Counted from the first letter of the stretch, positions 6,616 through 14,865 are shown. The stretch is 32,159 bases of DNA from Clostridia bacterium (GCA_017450885.1 JAFSSR010000097.1:1-32159); one strand, 5' to 3'. Notes: generated by a model not told the origin, from the sequence alone. Program-made: numbers and translations.

Positions 6616-8418
6616 TCAGGGATTTTCGTCCTTATTTTCGTCCTTATTTTCGTCCTTCTTATCGTCCCCGGATGAGGAAGTGTCGACAGGCTTTGCCGTT
6701 TCCTCGGGGCGCTTGCCCTTGCTGACGACCAGATCTATCTTAACCGAGTTGGCTATAACGTTATCAAAGGGAGCCCTGCTCTGCGAGATGACCGTCTTGT
6801 TCGGTTTCTTTGAATACTCGTAGGTGATCTTGCCCACGGCAATCTCGGCCTCCTTGAGTATATTTTTCGCTTCCTTCTCGGTCAGTCCGACGAGGTTGGG
6901 GACCTGGACGTACTTGACCTTTTGTCCCTTGCTGATAGTCAGGACGACGGTATCGCCTTCGTTCAGCACCTCGCCCGCCATCGGCGACGATCTGATAACG
7001 TAGCCGAGGGGGATGTTGTCGTTATACTCATACTCCTCCTCGCACTTCAGTCCCTTCTGTTCGAGGAGTATCTTTACCTGACGATAGTCGGAAACGGTAA
7101 CGTCCTGAAGCACGACGGAATGTTCTCCCCGGCTGAGCGTGAGCTTGAGATCCACAGTTTGTTTGCCGAGGACGATGCTCTTTTCGGTCCCGGCGGCGGG
7201 AGACTGCGCGAGCACGGTGTTTGCCGACTTGGATTTGTCCTCGTCGTCGTATTCCACTATTACCTTGAAACCGGAAGCGGACAGTCCGCGGCGAAGCTCC
7301 TCCGTCATCACCTGACCGACAAGCTGAGGCGCCGTGACGGTAACGGTCTCCTCTTCCGCTCTGTTATTTCGTATGAACTTGGACAAGATGATGCCGCCGC
7401 TGATCCCGATGACCATAAGGAAGGACAGGGTGATGCCGAGTATTATCGGGAACATGGTATATTTTTTCTTTTTTTCGGGCTCTTCCGCCTTCTCGGGTCC
7501 GGTCTTTACGTCTGCCCGTGCCGGCTTTTTCTGCTCCTGCCTGACCGGAGGCTCGGGCCGTTCGATCTTAAAAGTGACCGTGGGGTCGTTTTTTACCTGA
7601 AGTATCCAGGAAAGCATCTGCCGGGCGCTCTGGAAACGCTCCTCCGGCTTTTTGCGCATGGCGACGGTTATGATCTGCTCTATGCCGACAGGTATGCTCG
7701 GGTCGATCTGGCGAGGAGCGATATACTCCGAATTGACCTGCATAAGCGCGACCGACACGGGAGAGTCGGCGTTGAACGGGAGCTTTCCGGTAAGCATCTC
7801 GTACATAACGACGCCGAGAGAATAGATATCGCTGCGGGAGTCTATCGGTCTTCCGCTCGCCTGCTCGGGGCTTATATAGTACACGGTCCCTATCGCCTTG
7901 TCGCCGGCGGAAGCGGTCTCGGCGTTGGGAAGCTGGGCGATCCCGAAGTCGGTGACCTTGATCTTTCCGTCCTTGAGCAGCAGTACGTTCTGCGGCTTTA
8001 TATCCCTGTGGATGACGCCCTTTGTATGCGCGTGATCGAGAGCGCGGAGGATCTGTTCCGTATAGTTTACCGCCTCCTGCACCGAAAGCGAGCCCTTCTG
8101 CATCATGTAGCTCTTCAGCGTAACGCCGTCGATGTGCTCCATAACGATGTATTTGAGATCGTCCTTGACCGAAACGTCGAAGATCTTTACGATATTCGGA
8201 TGAGACATCATGGAGACCGCCTTGGACTCGTTGATAAAGCGCTTGACCGACTGGGAGTCGTGCGCGATCTCCTCTTTGAGCACCTTTACCGCGACTATGC
8301 GGTTCTCCTTCAGATCGAACGCCTCGAAGACGACGGCCATTCCGCCCTCGCCTATGCGCTTTACTATTTTATATCTCTCGTCAAAGACGGAGCCTACGTA
8401 ATTATCGTACTTGTTCAT
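6616..8418 (-). CDS. prkC: Ser/Thr protein kinase with PASTA repeats
   Basis: 600 residues. The kinase domain (about 16-275) has the glycine loop GEGGMA, ATP lysine K45 (AVKVL), catalytic HRDIKPQN (137-144), DFG (157-159) and activation-loop AIGTVYYISPEQ. A charged juxtamembrane linker leads to one helix (about 322-345). Outside the cell are three PASTA repeats (about 358-431, 434-498, 502-567), which bind muropeptides in this family. PrkC couples cell-wall state to growth, and to spore germination in Bacillus. The C-terminus ends in repeated KDEN units encoded by a 12-bp tandem repeat. The gene starts 3 bases after the prpC stop, so kinase and phosphatase are co-expressed. Confidence 0.97.
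   Translation of the reverse strand: MNKYDNYVGSVFDERYKIVKRIGEGGMAVVFEAFDLKENRIVAVKVLKEEIAHDSQSVKRFINESKAVSMMSHPNIVKIFDVSVKDDLKYIVMEHIDGVTLKSYMMQKGSLSVQEAVNYTEQILRALDHAHTKGVIHRDIKPQNVLLLKDGKIKVTDFGIAQLPNAETASAGDKAIGTVYYISPEQASGRPIDSRSDIYSLGVVMYEMLTGKLPFNADSPVSVALMQVNSEYIAPRQIDPSIPVGIEQIITVAMRKKPEERFQSARQMLSWILQVKNDPTVTFKIERPEPPVRQEQKKPARADVKTGPEKAEEPEKKKKYTMFPIILGITLSFLMVIGISGGIILSKFIRNNRAEEETVTVTAPQLVGQVMTEELRRGLSASGFKVIVEYDDEDKSKSANTVLAQSPAAGTEKSIVLGKQTVDLKLTLSRGEHSVVLQDVTVSDYRQVKILLEQKGLKCEEEYEYNDNIPLGYVIRSSPMAGEVLNEGDTVVLTISKGQKVKYVQVPNLVGLTEKEAKNILKEAEIAVGKITYEYSKKPNKTVISQSRAPFDNVIANSVKIDLVVSKGKRPEETAKPVDTSSSGDDKKDENKDENKDENP
6623..6658 (-). repeat. 12-bp tandem repeat at the 3' end of prkC
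   Basis: Three consecutive copies of TTTTCGTCCTTA (the last one imperfect) encode the K-D-E-N tail of PrkC. The repeat is in frame, so changes in copy number would alter tail length without a frameshift. Confidence 0.85.
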
Positions 8419-8421
8419 CGT

Positions 8422-9225
8422 TTACTCCCGCTCGCGGTCCGGTATTCTGACAAGGATGGTCGTAATGTTGTCTCCGCCGCCGTTATCGTTCGCCGCGTCT
8501 ATCATCTGTTCGGTGCGGTATGCGAGATCCGCTTCATAATCGTCGTCGTATATCTCGTTATCGCGCTCCAGTATGTCGATAAGCTCTTTTTCGTAAAGGA
8601 AGTTGTACAACCCGTCCGAGCACAAAAGGAAATAGGCGTTGTTCTTGGGAAGCTCCATCCTTGTGATATCGACCTCGATGATCTTCTCCGTCCCTACCGC
8701 GCGCGTAAGTATGTTGCGGCGCGGATTGGTCGCCGCCTCCTCTTTGGTAATCATACCCATGTCGACGAGCATCTGGACGTAGGAATGATCGTGAGTAAGC
8801 TGGGTCAGCTCCCCGTTGTAATACATATACATACGGCTGTCGCCGACGTTGGCTATATACATCATCCCGTCGCAAACAAGAGCTGAAACGAGGGTGGTCC
8901 CCATATTGGCGAGCTCGGAATTCTCACGCGCTCTTGCGTAGACCGCGCGGTTGGCGGCGACGACCGCGTCACGCACGATGCCCTCTATATCCATTCCCGC
9001 GGGATCGAACACTCCGTTTTCGTCGATGTGCCCCTCAACCGCGTTTTCAATGAATTCGGAATAGGTCCTGCCCGCAAGGCTGGAGGCGATATTTCCGCCG
9101 CTGGTTCCGCCCATGCCGTCGCACAAAACGAGCATAAGCAGATTGTCCGCAAGGCGCATAGTCAGAAAGTTATCCTGGTTTGTAGGGCGCATCCTGCCCT
9201 TGTCGGTCTTACCGTAAAAGAACAA
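8422..9225 (-). CDS. prpC: PP2C-family Ser/Thr phosphatase
   Basis: 267 residues, slightly longer than the roughly 250 usual for PrpC/Stp. Manganese-binding and catalytic motifs of PPM phosphatases are present in order: R-P-T-N-Q-D (about 13-18), LCDGMGG (D36, G37), NVGDSRMY, LCSDGLYNFL and DNITTILV. It reverses phosphorylation by the adjacent PASTA kinase. The start is TTG at 9225, six bases after AGGAGGAA. An ATG-initiated form would lose the first conserved strand. It follows rlmN by 109 bases and precedes prkC by 3, the Bacillus order. Confidence 0.95.
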   Translation of the reverse strand: MFFYGKTDKGRMRPTNQDNFLTMRLADNLLMLVLCDGMGGTSGGNIASSLAGRTYSEFIENAVEGHIDENGVFDPAGMDIEGIVRDAVVAANRAVYARARENSELANMGTTLVSALVCDGMMYIANVGDSRMYMYYNGELTQLTHDHSYVQMLVDMGMITKEEAATNPRRNILTRAVGTEKIIEVDITRMELPKNNAYFLLCSDGLYNFLYEKELIDILERDNEIYDDDYEADLAYRTEQMIDAANDNGGGDNITTILVRIPDRERE

Positions 9226-9302
9226 GCCTCTATTCCTCCTTTTTTTGATTTCGTATCCCCGGTCCCGATTTTTGAAGCCGGAAATATAATGACGTAAAAT
9301 AT

Positions 9303-9325
9303 CCCGGACCGCCGAGCGTCCCGGG
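9303..9325 (-). terminator. Possible weak terminator between rlmN and prpC
   Basis: CCCGGAC pairs with GT(C)CCGGG, with a nested ACCGCC/GGCGGT alternative. On the minus strand it is followed by ATATTTTA rather than a clean T-run, so it would be a weak or leaky terminator in the rlmN-prpC gap. Confidence 0.35.
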
Positions 9326-9334
9326 CGGTATAAG

Positions 9335-10378
9335 TCAGGAGCTCCTGTTTCTCAACTGTCCGCAGGAGGCGTCTATGTCTCCTCCGAGATGGCGGCGCAC
9401 CGTCGCGTTTACTCCCTGCGACGTCAGCTTATCGCGAAAGGCGTTGACCCGGTCGGCGGCGGATCTGTCGAAGCCGCGCTCCGCCACCGGGTTTACCGGT
9501 ATAAGATTTACGTGACACGGCATCCCGCCCATATATTTTTTAAGCAGAACGGCGAGCGCAGCCGCCTTTTCCGGCGTATCGTTTTTGCCGTTTATCAGCG
9601 TATATTCAAATGATATGCGTCTGCCGGTGGTTTTAAAATAGTCGCGGCAGGCGGTCATCAGAGCGTCTATATTCCAGCGCTTGTTTACCGGCATAAGCTC
9701 GCTCCGCTCGGCGTCGTCCGACGCGTGGAGCGAGATAGAAAGGGTTATCGGCATATCCTCCTTGGCGAGAGCGTATATCCCGGGGACGACGCCGCAGGTC
9801 GAAAGAGAGATGTGACGGTATCCGACGTTCAGTCCGTCGGGCGATCCGACGAGGCGGAGGAATTTGACCGAATTATCGTAGTTATCGAGCGGCTCGCCTA
9901 TACCCATCATAACGATATTCGAGATCCGCTCGCCTTTGTCCCTCTGCACGGAGATTATCTGACCCAGCATCTCGCCGGGAGAGAGATCGCGGTGCTTGCC
10001 GCCTATGGTCGACGCGCAGAAGCGGCATCCCATACGGCACCCCGCCTGCGTTGAGATGCAGATCGAATTCCCGTGCTCGTAGCGCATAAAAACACTTTCG
10101 ATAAGCTCGCCGTCGAAAAGGCGGAAAAGATACTTTACCGTTCCGTCGAGCTTTGACTCCGCGCGGTCCGCGACCTCCGGGATGCTCGCCCGCGCTGCCG
10201 CGGAGAGCTTTTCTCTGAACGCCGCCGGCAGATTGGACATTTCGCAGATCTCGCAGCCTTTAAGGAGCCAGCCCCACACCTGATCGGCGCGGTATTTCGG
10301 CTCTCCCAAAGACAAAACGAGCTCTGTGAGTTCATTTTTTGTAAGGTCGAGTAAATTTATTCTTCCCTTTTCGTCCAT
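9335..10378 (-). CDS. rlmN: Dual-specificity 23S rRNA/tRNA m2A methyltransferase
   Basis: 347 residues from the chosen start. This radical-SAM enzyme makes 2-methyladenosine at 23S rRNA A2503 and at A37 of some tRNAs. The [4Fe-4S] cluster cysteines are C114, C118 and C121 (CRMGCRFCAS). The second essential cysteine is C339 (DIDASCGQL), as in E. coli RlmN. Other hallmarks are MGIGEPLDNYDN and TLSISLHA. An open frame extends 20 codons upstream to 10438, but that region holds a good promoter, so the start is placed at ATG 10378 (MDEKGRINLL). Its ribosome-binding site is weak. It heads the rlmN-prpC-prkC run. Confidence 0.96.
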   Translation of the reverse strand: MDEKGRINLLDLTKNELTELVLSLGEPKYRADQVWGWLLKGCEICEMSNLPAAFREKLSAAARASIPEVADRAESKLDGTVKYLFRLFDGELIESVFMRYEHGNSICISTQAGCRMGCRFCASTIGGKHRDLSPGEMLGQIISVQRDKGERISNIVMMGIGEPLDNYDNSVKFLRLVGSPDGLNVGYRHISLSTCGVVPGIYALAKEDMPITLSISLHASDDAERSELMPVNKRWNIDALMTACRDYFKTTGRRISFEYTLINGKNDTPEKAAALAVLLKKYMGGMPCHVNLIPVNPVAERGFDRSAADRVNAFRDKLTSQGVNATVRRHLGGDIDASCGQLRNRSS

Positions 10379-10409
10379 AACGATGCTTTCAAACTGAATA
10401 TTTAGAATA

Positions 10410-10438
10410 ATTATAACACATTTATTACGGAAAATCAA
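10410..10438 (-). promoter_or_regulatory. Promoter of the rlmN-prpC-prkC run
   Basis: Reading the minus strand: TTGATT (10438-10433), a 17-base spacer, and an exact TATAAT (10415-10410). It lies 32 bases upstream of ATG 10378, implying a leader of about 25 bases. It overlaps the longer open frame, which supports the shorter RlmN start. Confidence 0.75.
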
Positions 10439-10465
10439 CCTTTATTTTAATATAAATAGTAATAC

Positions 10466-10500
10466 GAAAAGACCGCGGAAGGTCGTTCCGCGGTCTTTTC
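10466..10500 (-). terminator. Terminator after the XRE/zinc-ribbon gene
   Basis: A perfect 15-bp inverted repeat, GAAAAGACCGCGGAA / TTCCGCGGTCTTTTC, with a 5-base loop. The flanking A/T content is suited to termination on the minus strand. It lies just after the stop of the minus-strand regulator and before the rlmN promoter. Confidence 0.8.
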
Positions 10501-10523
10501 GGCGATCTGTTCAGGATAGGCGT

Positions 10524-11288
10524 TTATCTCTTTTTATACAGCACGAGCTCCGGATCGGCTCCGTCGCGGCCGTAGGTGCAGATCAGGATAAAATCCATAT
10601 TGGCGAGCACGCCGAAGCAGCGCTCCCCGCCGAACTCCGGCTCGAGTTGGGTTCCGAGATAGGTGGTCCCGTCATCGAGAAATCTGACTTTAGATCCGTT
10701 CGGCAGAGGATATTCAAGATTGACGTAACCGCCGACGAGGGCGTTCAGCTTATCGACCCGGGGCATGCCTTCGATCTTCAGAGCGTTGATCTCGTCTACA
10801 AGCTTCTTCTTGAACTCCTCGAATTGTCCGTTGTCGCTCAACTCGTCGTACCGCTTCCAGTAGTCGAGAGTTGGGAGTTTTTGCTTCATATAAGCGCGCG
10901 CCTGCTCCTCCGTGAGACCCTCGCCCGCCATATGGGCGACACAGACGTTGATAAGATCGTCCATATCGCTGTAGGTATAGGTCCCGTCGGCGTAGCACCA
11001 CTTGCAGTAGTCCTCGTTCGGAGTACCGTCCTTTTCGCGGCTTATCAGCGAGTCGTCGAGCGGCATCCCGCAGCACTGGCATATCATCCTGCGCGGCTCG
11101 CCGAGCAGCGTGTTGATCGAAACGTCAAATATCTTTGAAAGCAGTTTAAGCGCGTCGGTATTCGGCACGGTCTCGCCGTTTTCCCATCTCGAGACCGCCT
11201 GCCTTGTAACAAACACCTTTTCCGCAAGCTCATCCTGAGACATACCGCTTTTTATCCTGAGATCCAACAAAACGTCCTTCGTATCCAT
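10524..11288 (-). CDS. XRE-family regulator fused to a zinc-ribbon domain
   Basis: 254 residues. The N-terminus (about 6-62) is a helix-turn-helix of the Cro/CI type (SQDELAEKVFVTRQAVSRWE). Residues 69-150 form a treble of conserved cysteines: C70 and C73 (CQCCGMPL), then C95 and C98 (YCKWCYADGTY). This is the pattern of the 'putative zinc ribbon' family, whose typical LPTLDYWKRYDE segment follows. The last 90 residues are a strand-rich region I do not recognise. The start at ATG 11288 has GGAGG 7 bases upstream; a longer frame would run through the promoter. It has its own promoter and terminator, so it is monocistronic. It could sense metal or a small molecule through the ribbon; targets are unknown. 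Confidence 0.88.
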   Translation of the reverse strand: MDTKDVLLDLRIKSGMSQDELAEKVFVTRQAVSRWENGETVPNTDALKLLSKIFDVSINTLLGEPRRMICQCCGMPLDDSLISREKDGTPNEDYCKWCYADGTYTYSDMDDLINVCVAHMAGEGLTEEQARAYMKQKLPTLDYWKRYDELSDNGQFEEFKKKLVDEINALKIEGMPRVDKLNALVGGYVNLEYPLPNGSKVRFLDDGTTYLGTQLEPEFGGERCFGVLANMDFILICTYGRDGADPELVLYKKR

Positions 11289-11318
11289 AAGCGTACCTCC
11301 GGTTTTTCTTTTCAACTC

Positions 11319-11347
11319 ATTATACAACGGAGGCGCGGGAATTGCAA
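11319..11347 (-). promoter_or_regulatory. Promoter of the XRE/zinc-ribbon gene
   Basis: On the minus strand: TTGCAA (11347-11342), a 17-base spacer, and an exact TATAAT (11324-11319), about 30 bases before ATG 11288. Confidence 0.75.
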
Positions 11348-11399
11348 GCAACCCGTTGTTGCCCCCGAGTTTGCCGAGCGTTCAAAGGAGCGAGAGGCT

Positions 11400-11504
11400 G
11401 TTATGATTTCCGCTGATACGATACGTTATAGGAGCTTACGCGCGTTATGATCGCTATGCAGGTTATGAGCGCCTGCGGCGCGTTTTCGGAACTCGTTTCA
11501 TAAC
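11400..11504. repeat. Cluster of GTTATGA heptamers in an intergenic gap
   Basis: GTTATGA occurs at 11400, 11444 and 11462, and its reverse complement TCATAAC at 11498, all within 105 bases of non-coding sequence between oadA and the XRE regulator. The spacing is irregular. Nearby is a perfect 8-bp hairpin, TTTGCGGC-TTT-GCCGCAAA (11505-11523). No gene is convincing in this gap; the longest ATG frames are 15-18 codons. Confidence 0.4.
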
Positions 11505-11573
11505 TTTGCGGCTTTGCCGCAAATCACAAGCACTAAAAGCGTGCGAGCATAACTCTTAACCGCTTCCACGTAC

Positions 11574-13013
11574 TTAAAAATCAGCCTTGCAGTCCACGTA
11601 AAGCGTACGGACCGCGTTGGGATCGGCAGGCTTTTTTTCAGCCGCGGGAGCCTCTTCCTTTACAGAAGAAGGATCGTTGCGGGCGGCGAGGAATTTGGGC
11701 GCTACCTGAGGGAAAAGCGCGTAGGACAGGACGTCCTCTTCGCTCTTTATCAGTTCCCCGCCCTCGGCGCGATACTTTTCAAGCTCGGGCTCGAGAAGAT
11801 CGGCGGGACGGCAGGTGATGACCTCGGCGTCGCCTATCGCTTTTTTGCGCACCTCTTCGTTTACCGGCGCGGGGAGCGCTCCGTATTCGCCGCGAAGCAG
11901 TCCCTTGGACTCCTTTGTGACCATCTTATAACGCTCTCCGGAGAGGACGTTGAGCACCGCCTGAGTGCCGACGATCTGGCTCGTCGGAGTGACGAGAGGA
12001 GGATATCCGAAGTCCTTTCTTACGCGCGGTACTTCCTCGAGCACCTCATAATACCTATCCTCCGCGTTCGCCTGCTTGAGCTGCGAGATAAGGTTGGAGA
12101 GCATCCCGCCGGGGACCTGATAAAGCAGGGTGTTTGTATCGACGCGGAGCACCTTGGGATCGAGGCTCCCCTGCTGCTTGAGCTTTTCAGCCACACAGCG
12201 GAAGTGCGCCGCCGCCTCGCTCAGTCTGTTGAGATCGAGACCGGTGTCGCGGTCGGTGCCGCGAAGGGTGGCGACAAGCGACTCCGTGGCGGGTTGGGAC
12301 GTTCCGTTAGCGAGCGGGGAAAGCGCGCAATCGACTATGTCGACGCCGGCTCCGCAGGCGAGAAGGTTGACCATATCGCCCGTTCCGGTCGTGTTGTGAG
12401 TGTGCAGATGTATCGGCAGTCCGACCTTGGCTTTGAGCTTCTTTATCAGGCTCGCCGCGCTGAACGGCAGGAGCAGGTTCGCCATATCCTTTATGCATAT
12501 GGTATCGGCTCCCATTTCGGCGAGACGGCAGGCAAGATCGACAAAATAGTCCTCGTCGTGCACGGGACTTACCGTGTAGCTCATCGCCGCTTCGCAGATG
12601 CCGCCGTATTTCTTTGTCGACTCTATCGCCTGTTTGAGATTGCGGGTGTCGTTGAGCGCGTCGAAAATACGTATTACGTTGATGCCGTTCTTGATCGAAA
12701 GTCTGACGAATTCGTCGACCACGTCGTCGGCGTAATGCTTGTATCCGAGGATATTCTGCCCGCGGAAAAGCATCTGCAGTTTCGTATTGGGAAGCGCTCT
12801 CTTGAGCAGACGCAGGCGCTCCCAAGGATCCTCGTTAAGAAAGCGCATACATGAGTCAAAGGTGGCGCCCCCCCAGCATTCGAGCGACCAGTAGCCTATC
12901 TCGTCGAGCACCTTGCAGGCGGGGAGCATATCCTCCACTCGCATGCGGGTCGCCGCCTGCGACTGATGCGCGTCGCGCAGTATGGTATCGGTGATATAAA
13001 GTTTGTTTGCCAT
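11574..13013 (-). CDS. oadA: Oxaloacetate decarboxylase carboxyltransferase (alpha) subunit
   Basis: 479 residues. It moves the carboxyl group of oxaloacetate onto the biotin carrier. The barrel starts with ITDTILRDAHQS (D14 is the metal-site Asp), continues with ECWGGATFD and the lysine motif IKDMAN (K175), and has the metal histidines in HLHTHNTTG (H204/H206). The conserved C-terminal domain follows. Unlike Klebsiella OadA, it lacks a biotin domain at its end; the carrier is a separate gene upstream. A pyruvate-carboxylase-type barrel, rather than a PccB-like subunit, points to oxaloacetate and away from methylmalonyl-CoA. It is last of four genes, 14 bases after oadB. The Ala/Pro/Lys-rich linker near residues 450-465 is a remnant-like tail. 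Confidence 0.93.
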   Translation of the reverse strand: MANKLYITDTILRDAHQSQAATRMRVEDMLPACKVLDEIGYWSLECWGGATFDSCMRFLNEDPWERLRLLKRALPNTKLQMLFRGQNILGYKHYADDVVDEFVRLSIKNGINVIRIFDALNDTRNLKQAIESTKKYGGICEAAMSYTVSPVHDEDYFVDLACRLAEMGADTICIKDMANLLLPFSAASLIKKLKAKVGLPIHLHTHNTTGTGDMVNLLACGAGVDIVDCALSPLANGTSQPATESLVATLRGTDRDTGLDLNRLSEAAAHFRCVAEKLKQQGSLDPKVLRVDTNTLLYQVPGGMLSNLISQLKQANAEDRYYEVLEEVPRVRKDFGYPPLVTPTSQIVGTQAVLNVLSGERYKMVTKESKGLLRGEYGALPAPVNEEVRKKAIGDAEVITCRPADLLEPELEKYRAEGGELIKSEEDVLSYALFPQVAPKFLAARNDPSSVKEEAPAAEKKPADPNAVRTLYVDCKADF

Positions 13014-13027
13014 ATCCTATCCTCCCG

Positions 13028-14221
13028 TCAGCCAAACAGGGCAAGCAGTACGCCCGCCGCTATAGCCGAGCCGATGACTCCGGCGACGTTGGGGCCCATT
13101 GCGTGCATAAGCAGGAAGTTGCCGGGGTTCTCCTCCTGGCCGACCTTCTGGGAAACGCGCGCCGCCATGGGAACGGCGGAGACTCCGGCGGAGCCTATGA
13201 GCGGATTGATCTTGTTTTTGAGGAAAAGGTTCATGAACTTGGCAAGCAGTATACCGCCCGCGGTGCCGAAGCCGAACGCGATGACGCCAAGCCCGACGAT
13301 GCCGAGCGTCTTCCACTGGAGGAACACCTCCGCGGTAGCAGTCGCGCCGACCGAAATGCCGAGAAAGATGGTAACTATGTTTATCAGCTCGTTCTGGACG
13401 GTCTTGGAAAGTCTCTCCACAACGCCGCTCTCACGGAAAAGGTTGCCGAGCATAAGGCATCCGATAAGGGGAGCCGCGGAGGGGACGAGCAGAGCGACAA
13501 AAACTGTGACTACTATCGGGAATATGATCTTTTCGCGCTTGGAGACCGGGCGCAGCTCCTTCATTACTATGGCGCGCTCCTTCTTGGTGGTCAGCAGCTT
13601 CATTATAGGCGGCTGGATGACCGGGACGAGCGCCATGTAGCAGTACGCCGCGACCGCGATGGGTCCGAGCAGATGCGGGGCGAGACGGGTCGTGACGAAA
13701 ATAGCCGTCGGGCCGTCGGCTCCGCCGATTATGCCTATGGAGCTGGCTTCAGCCGGGCTGTAGCCCATCCACGCGTTTGCGGCGAGATAGGTGGTAAAGA
13801 TACCGAGCTGCGCCGCCGCGCCGAGCAGAAGGCTCTTGGGATTGGCGAGCAGAGGACCAAAATCGGTCATCGCGCCTACGCCGAAGAATATCAGACAGGG
13901 GTAGATCCCCGCCTTGACGCCGATATACAGTATGTCGAGCAGCCCGCCGTTTGTCATTATCGTCCCGAAGGAATGATAAGCGGGGTTTTTGGGATCGAGG
14001 AAAGCGTCCCACAGCTCGGCGTGGTAGAGCCCCGCGCCGGGCAGATTTGTGAGGATCATGCCGAAGGCGATGGGGAGAAGGAGCAGAGGCTCGAACTTCT
14101 TTGCGATGGCGAGATAGATGAGCAGCCCGCCGACCGCGATCATGATCAAATTCTTCCAGCCGTCGCCCTGAAAGAAGGAGGCGAAACCGGTCTGGCTGAA
14201 AAAGTTACCTAATGCTTCCAT
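13028..14221 (-). CDS. oadB: Na+-pumping decarboxylase beta subunit
   Basis: 397 residues with about ten hydrophobic segments. It decarboxylates carboxybiotin in the membrane and exports Na+. The signature [11 protein letters not shown] (D169) matches the essential Asp region of Klebsiella OadB, and [13 protein letters not shown] matches the second conserved Asn/Ser region. The segments [12 protein letters not shown] and GAAAQLGIF are also typical. It is slightly shorter than the 430 or so of Klebsiella, as in the forms common in Clostridia. It sits between the biotin carrier (12 bases upstream) and oadA. Beta subunits are shared across oxaloacetate, glutaconyl-CoA and methylmalonyl-CoA decarboxylases, so the substrate comes from the neighbouring alpha subunit. 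Confidence 0.95.
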   Translation of the reverse strand: MEALGNFFSQTGFASFFQGDGWKNLIMIAVGGLLIYLAIAKKFEPLLLLPIAFGMILTNLPGAGLYHAELWDAFLDPKNPAYHSFGTIMTNGGLLDILYIGVKAGIYPCLIFFGVGAMTDFGPLLANPKSLLLGAAAQLGIFTTYLAANAWMGYSPAEASSIGIIGGADGPTAIFVTTRLAPHLLGPIAVAAYCYMALVPVIQPPIMKLLTTKKERAIVMKELRPVSKREKIIFPIVVTVFVALLVPSAAPLIGCLMLGNLFRESGVVERLSKTVQNELINIVTIFLGISVGATATAEVFLQWKTLGIVGLGVIAFGFGTAGGILLAKFMNLFLKNKINPLIGSAGVSAVPMAARVSQKVGQEENPGNFLLMHAMGPNVAGVIGSAIAAGVLLALFG

Positions 14222-14233
14222 TTTGAGCTCCCG

Positions 14234-14572
14234 TTATGCGATGGTGCAAAGCAGAGCGCCGGTCTCGACGGTGGATCCCTTGGAGACGTTTACGGAGGTG
14301 ACGGTGCCGTCGGCGGGGGCGAGTATCTCGTTCTCCATCTTCATGGCTTCAAGTATCATAAGGACGTCGCCCTTCTTGACCGCCGCGCCGTTGGCAACGT
14401 TGACGGCGAGGATGTTACCAGGCATTGGGGCGGTAATGCTCTCGCCGCCGGCGGGAGCCTTTAAGGGAGCCGCGGGAGCCGAGGAAGCCGATGCGGCGGC
14501 CTCGGAAGCGGAGATCTCCTCGATCTCGACTTCGTACTTTGTTCCGTTTACGTTTACAAGATATTTTTTCAT
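14234..14572 (-). CDS. Biotin carboxyl carrier subunit of the Na+-pumping decarboxylase
   Basis: 112 residues from ATG 14572. An N-terminal segment (MKKYLVNVNGTKYEVEI) leads to an Ala/Pro-rich flexible linker (about 20-45). The biotinyl domain (46-112) carries EAMKMENEI, with the biotinylated lysine at about K78. It carries CO2 from OadA to OadB. A GTG 12 bases upstream is an alternative start, but GAGG lies about 7 bases before the ATG, so the shorter form is preferred. It is equivalent to GcdC/MmdC-type separate carriers, here replacing the biotin domain that other species fuse to OadA. Confidence 0.93.
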   Translation of the reverse strand: MKKYLVNVNGTKYEVEIEEISASEAAASASSAPAAPLKAPAGGESITAPMPGNILAVNVANGAAVKKGDVLMILEAMKMENEILAPADGTVTSVNVSKGSTVETGALLCTIA

Positions 14573-14589
14573 TTCAGACCTCACTAAAG

Positions 14590-14865
14590 TCAGACTTTTT
14601 TAATTGATTTTATTCTTATCGCCTCAACGCTCGTTCCGAGCTCTTCGGCGACCGCGCAGGATATCGCGGCTATGACCCTTCCCTTTTCGTCGGCGGTCAT
14701 TTCGGACGTCTGTACGGCGGGCGCGGCGGGCGCGGTCTGCGGCTTATTCTTTTCTGTCAGGCGGATGATCGCGCTCATAAGCGTCGAAAGGATAATGATG
14801 CATATGAGCCCGAAAAATACGATCCCGAGACCCATAACGACGACCAGCCAGATAGGATATTCCAT
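14590..14865 (-). CDS. oadG: Oxaloacetate decarboxylase gamma-type subunit
   Basis: 91 residues. One N-terminal membrane helix (about 5-31) is followed by a polar, Ala/Pro-containing linker and a conserved C-terminal end (GRVIAAISCAVAEELG then I-R-I-K-S-I). This is the usual layout of OadG/gamma subunits, which hold the alpha and beta subunits together at the membrane. It is the first gene of the operon, with GGGAGG 8-9 bases before the ATG. OadG proteins are poorly conserved, so the call rests on layout and position. Confidence 0.85.
   Translation of the reverse strand: MEYPIWLVVVMGLGIVFFGLICIIILSTLMSAIIRLTEKNKPQTAPAAPAVQTSEMTADEKGRVIAAISCAVAEELGTSVEAIRIKSIKKV

Noticed and set aside
6922..8886. 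654-residue open frame on the + strand
   Set aside because: Antisense to prkC and prpC, whose motifs are complete. Long shadow frames are common at this base composition.
11399..11499. Short ATG frames of 15 and 18 codons, one preceded by AAAGGAG
   Set aside because: Too short, no hydrophobic or motif character, and the sequence is better described as a heptamer cluster.
13007..14212. 401-residue open frame on the + strand
   Set aside because: Antisense to oadB, which has its full set of family motifs.
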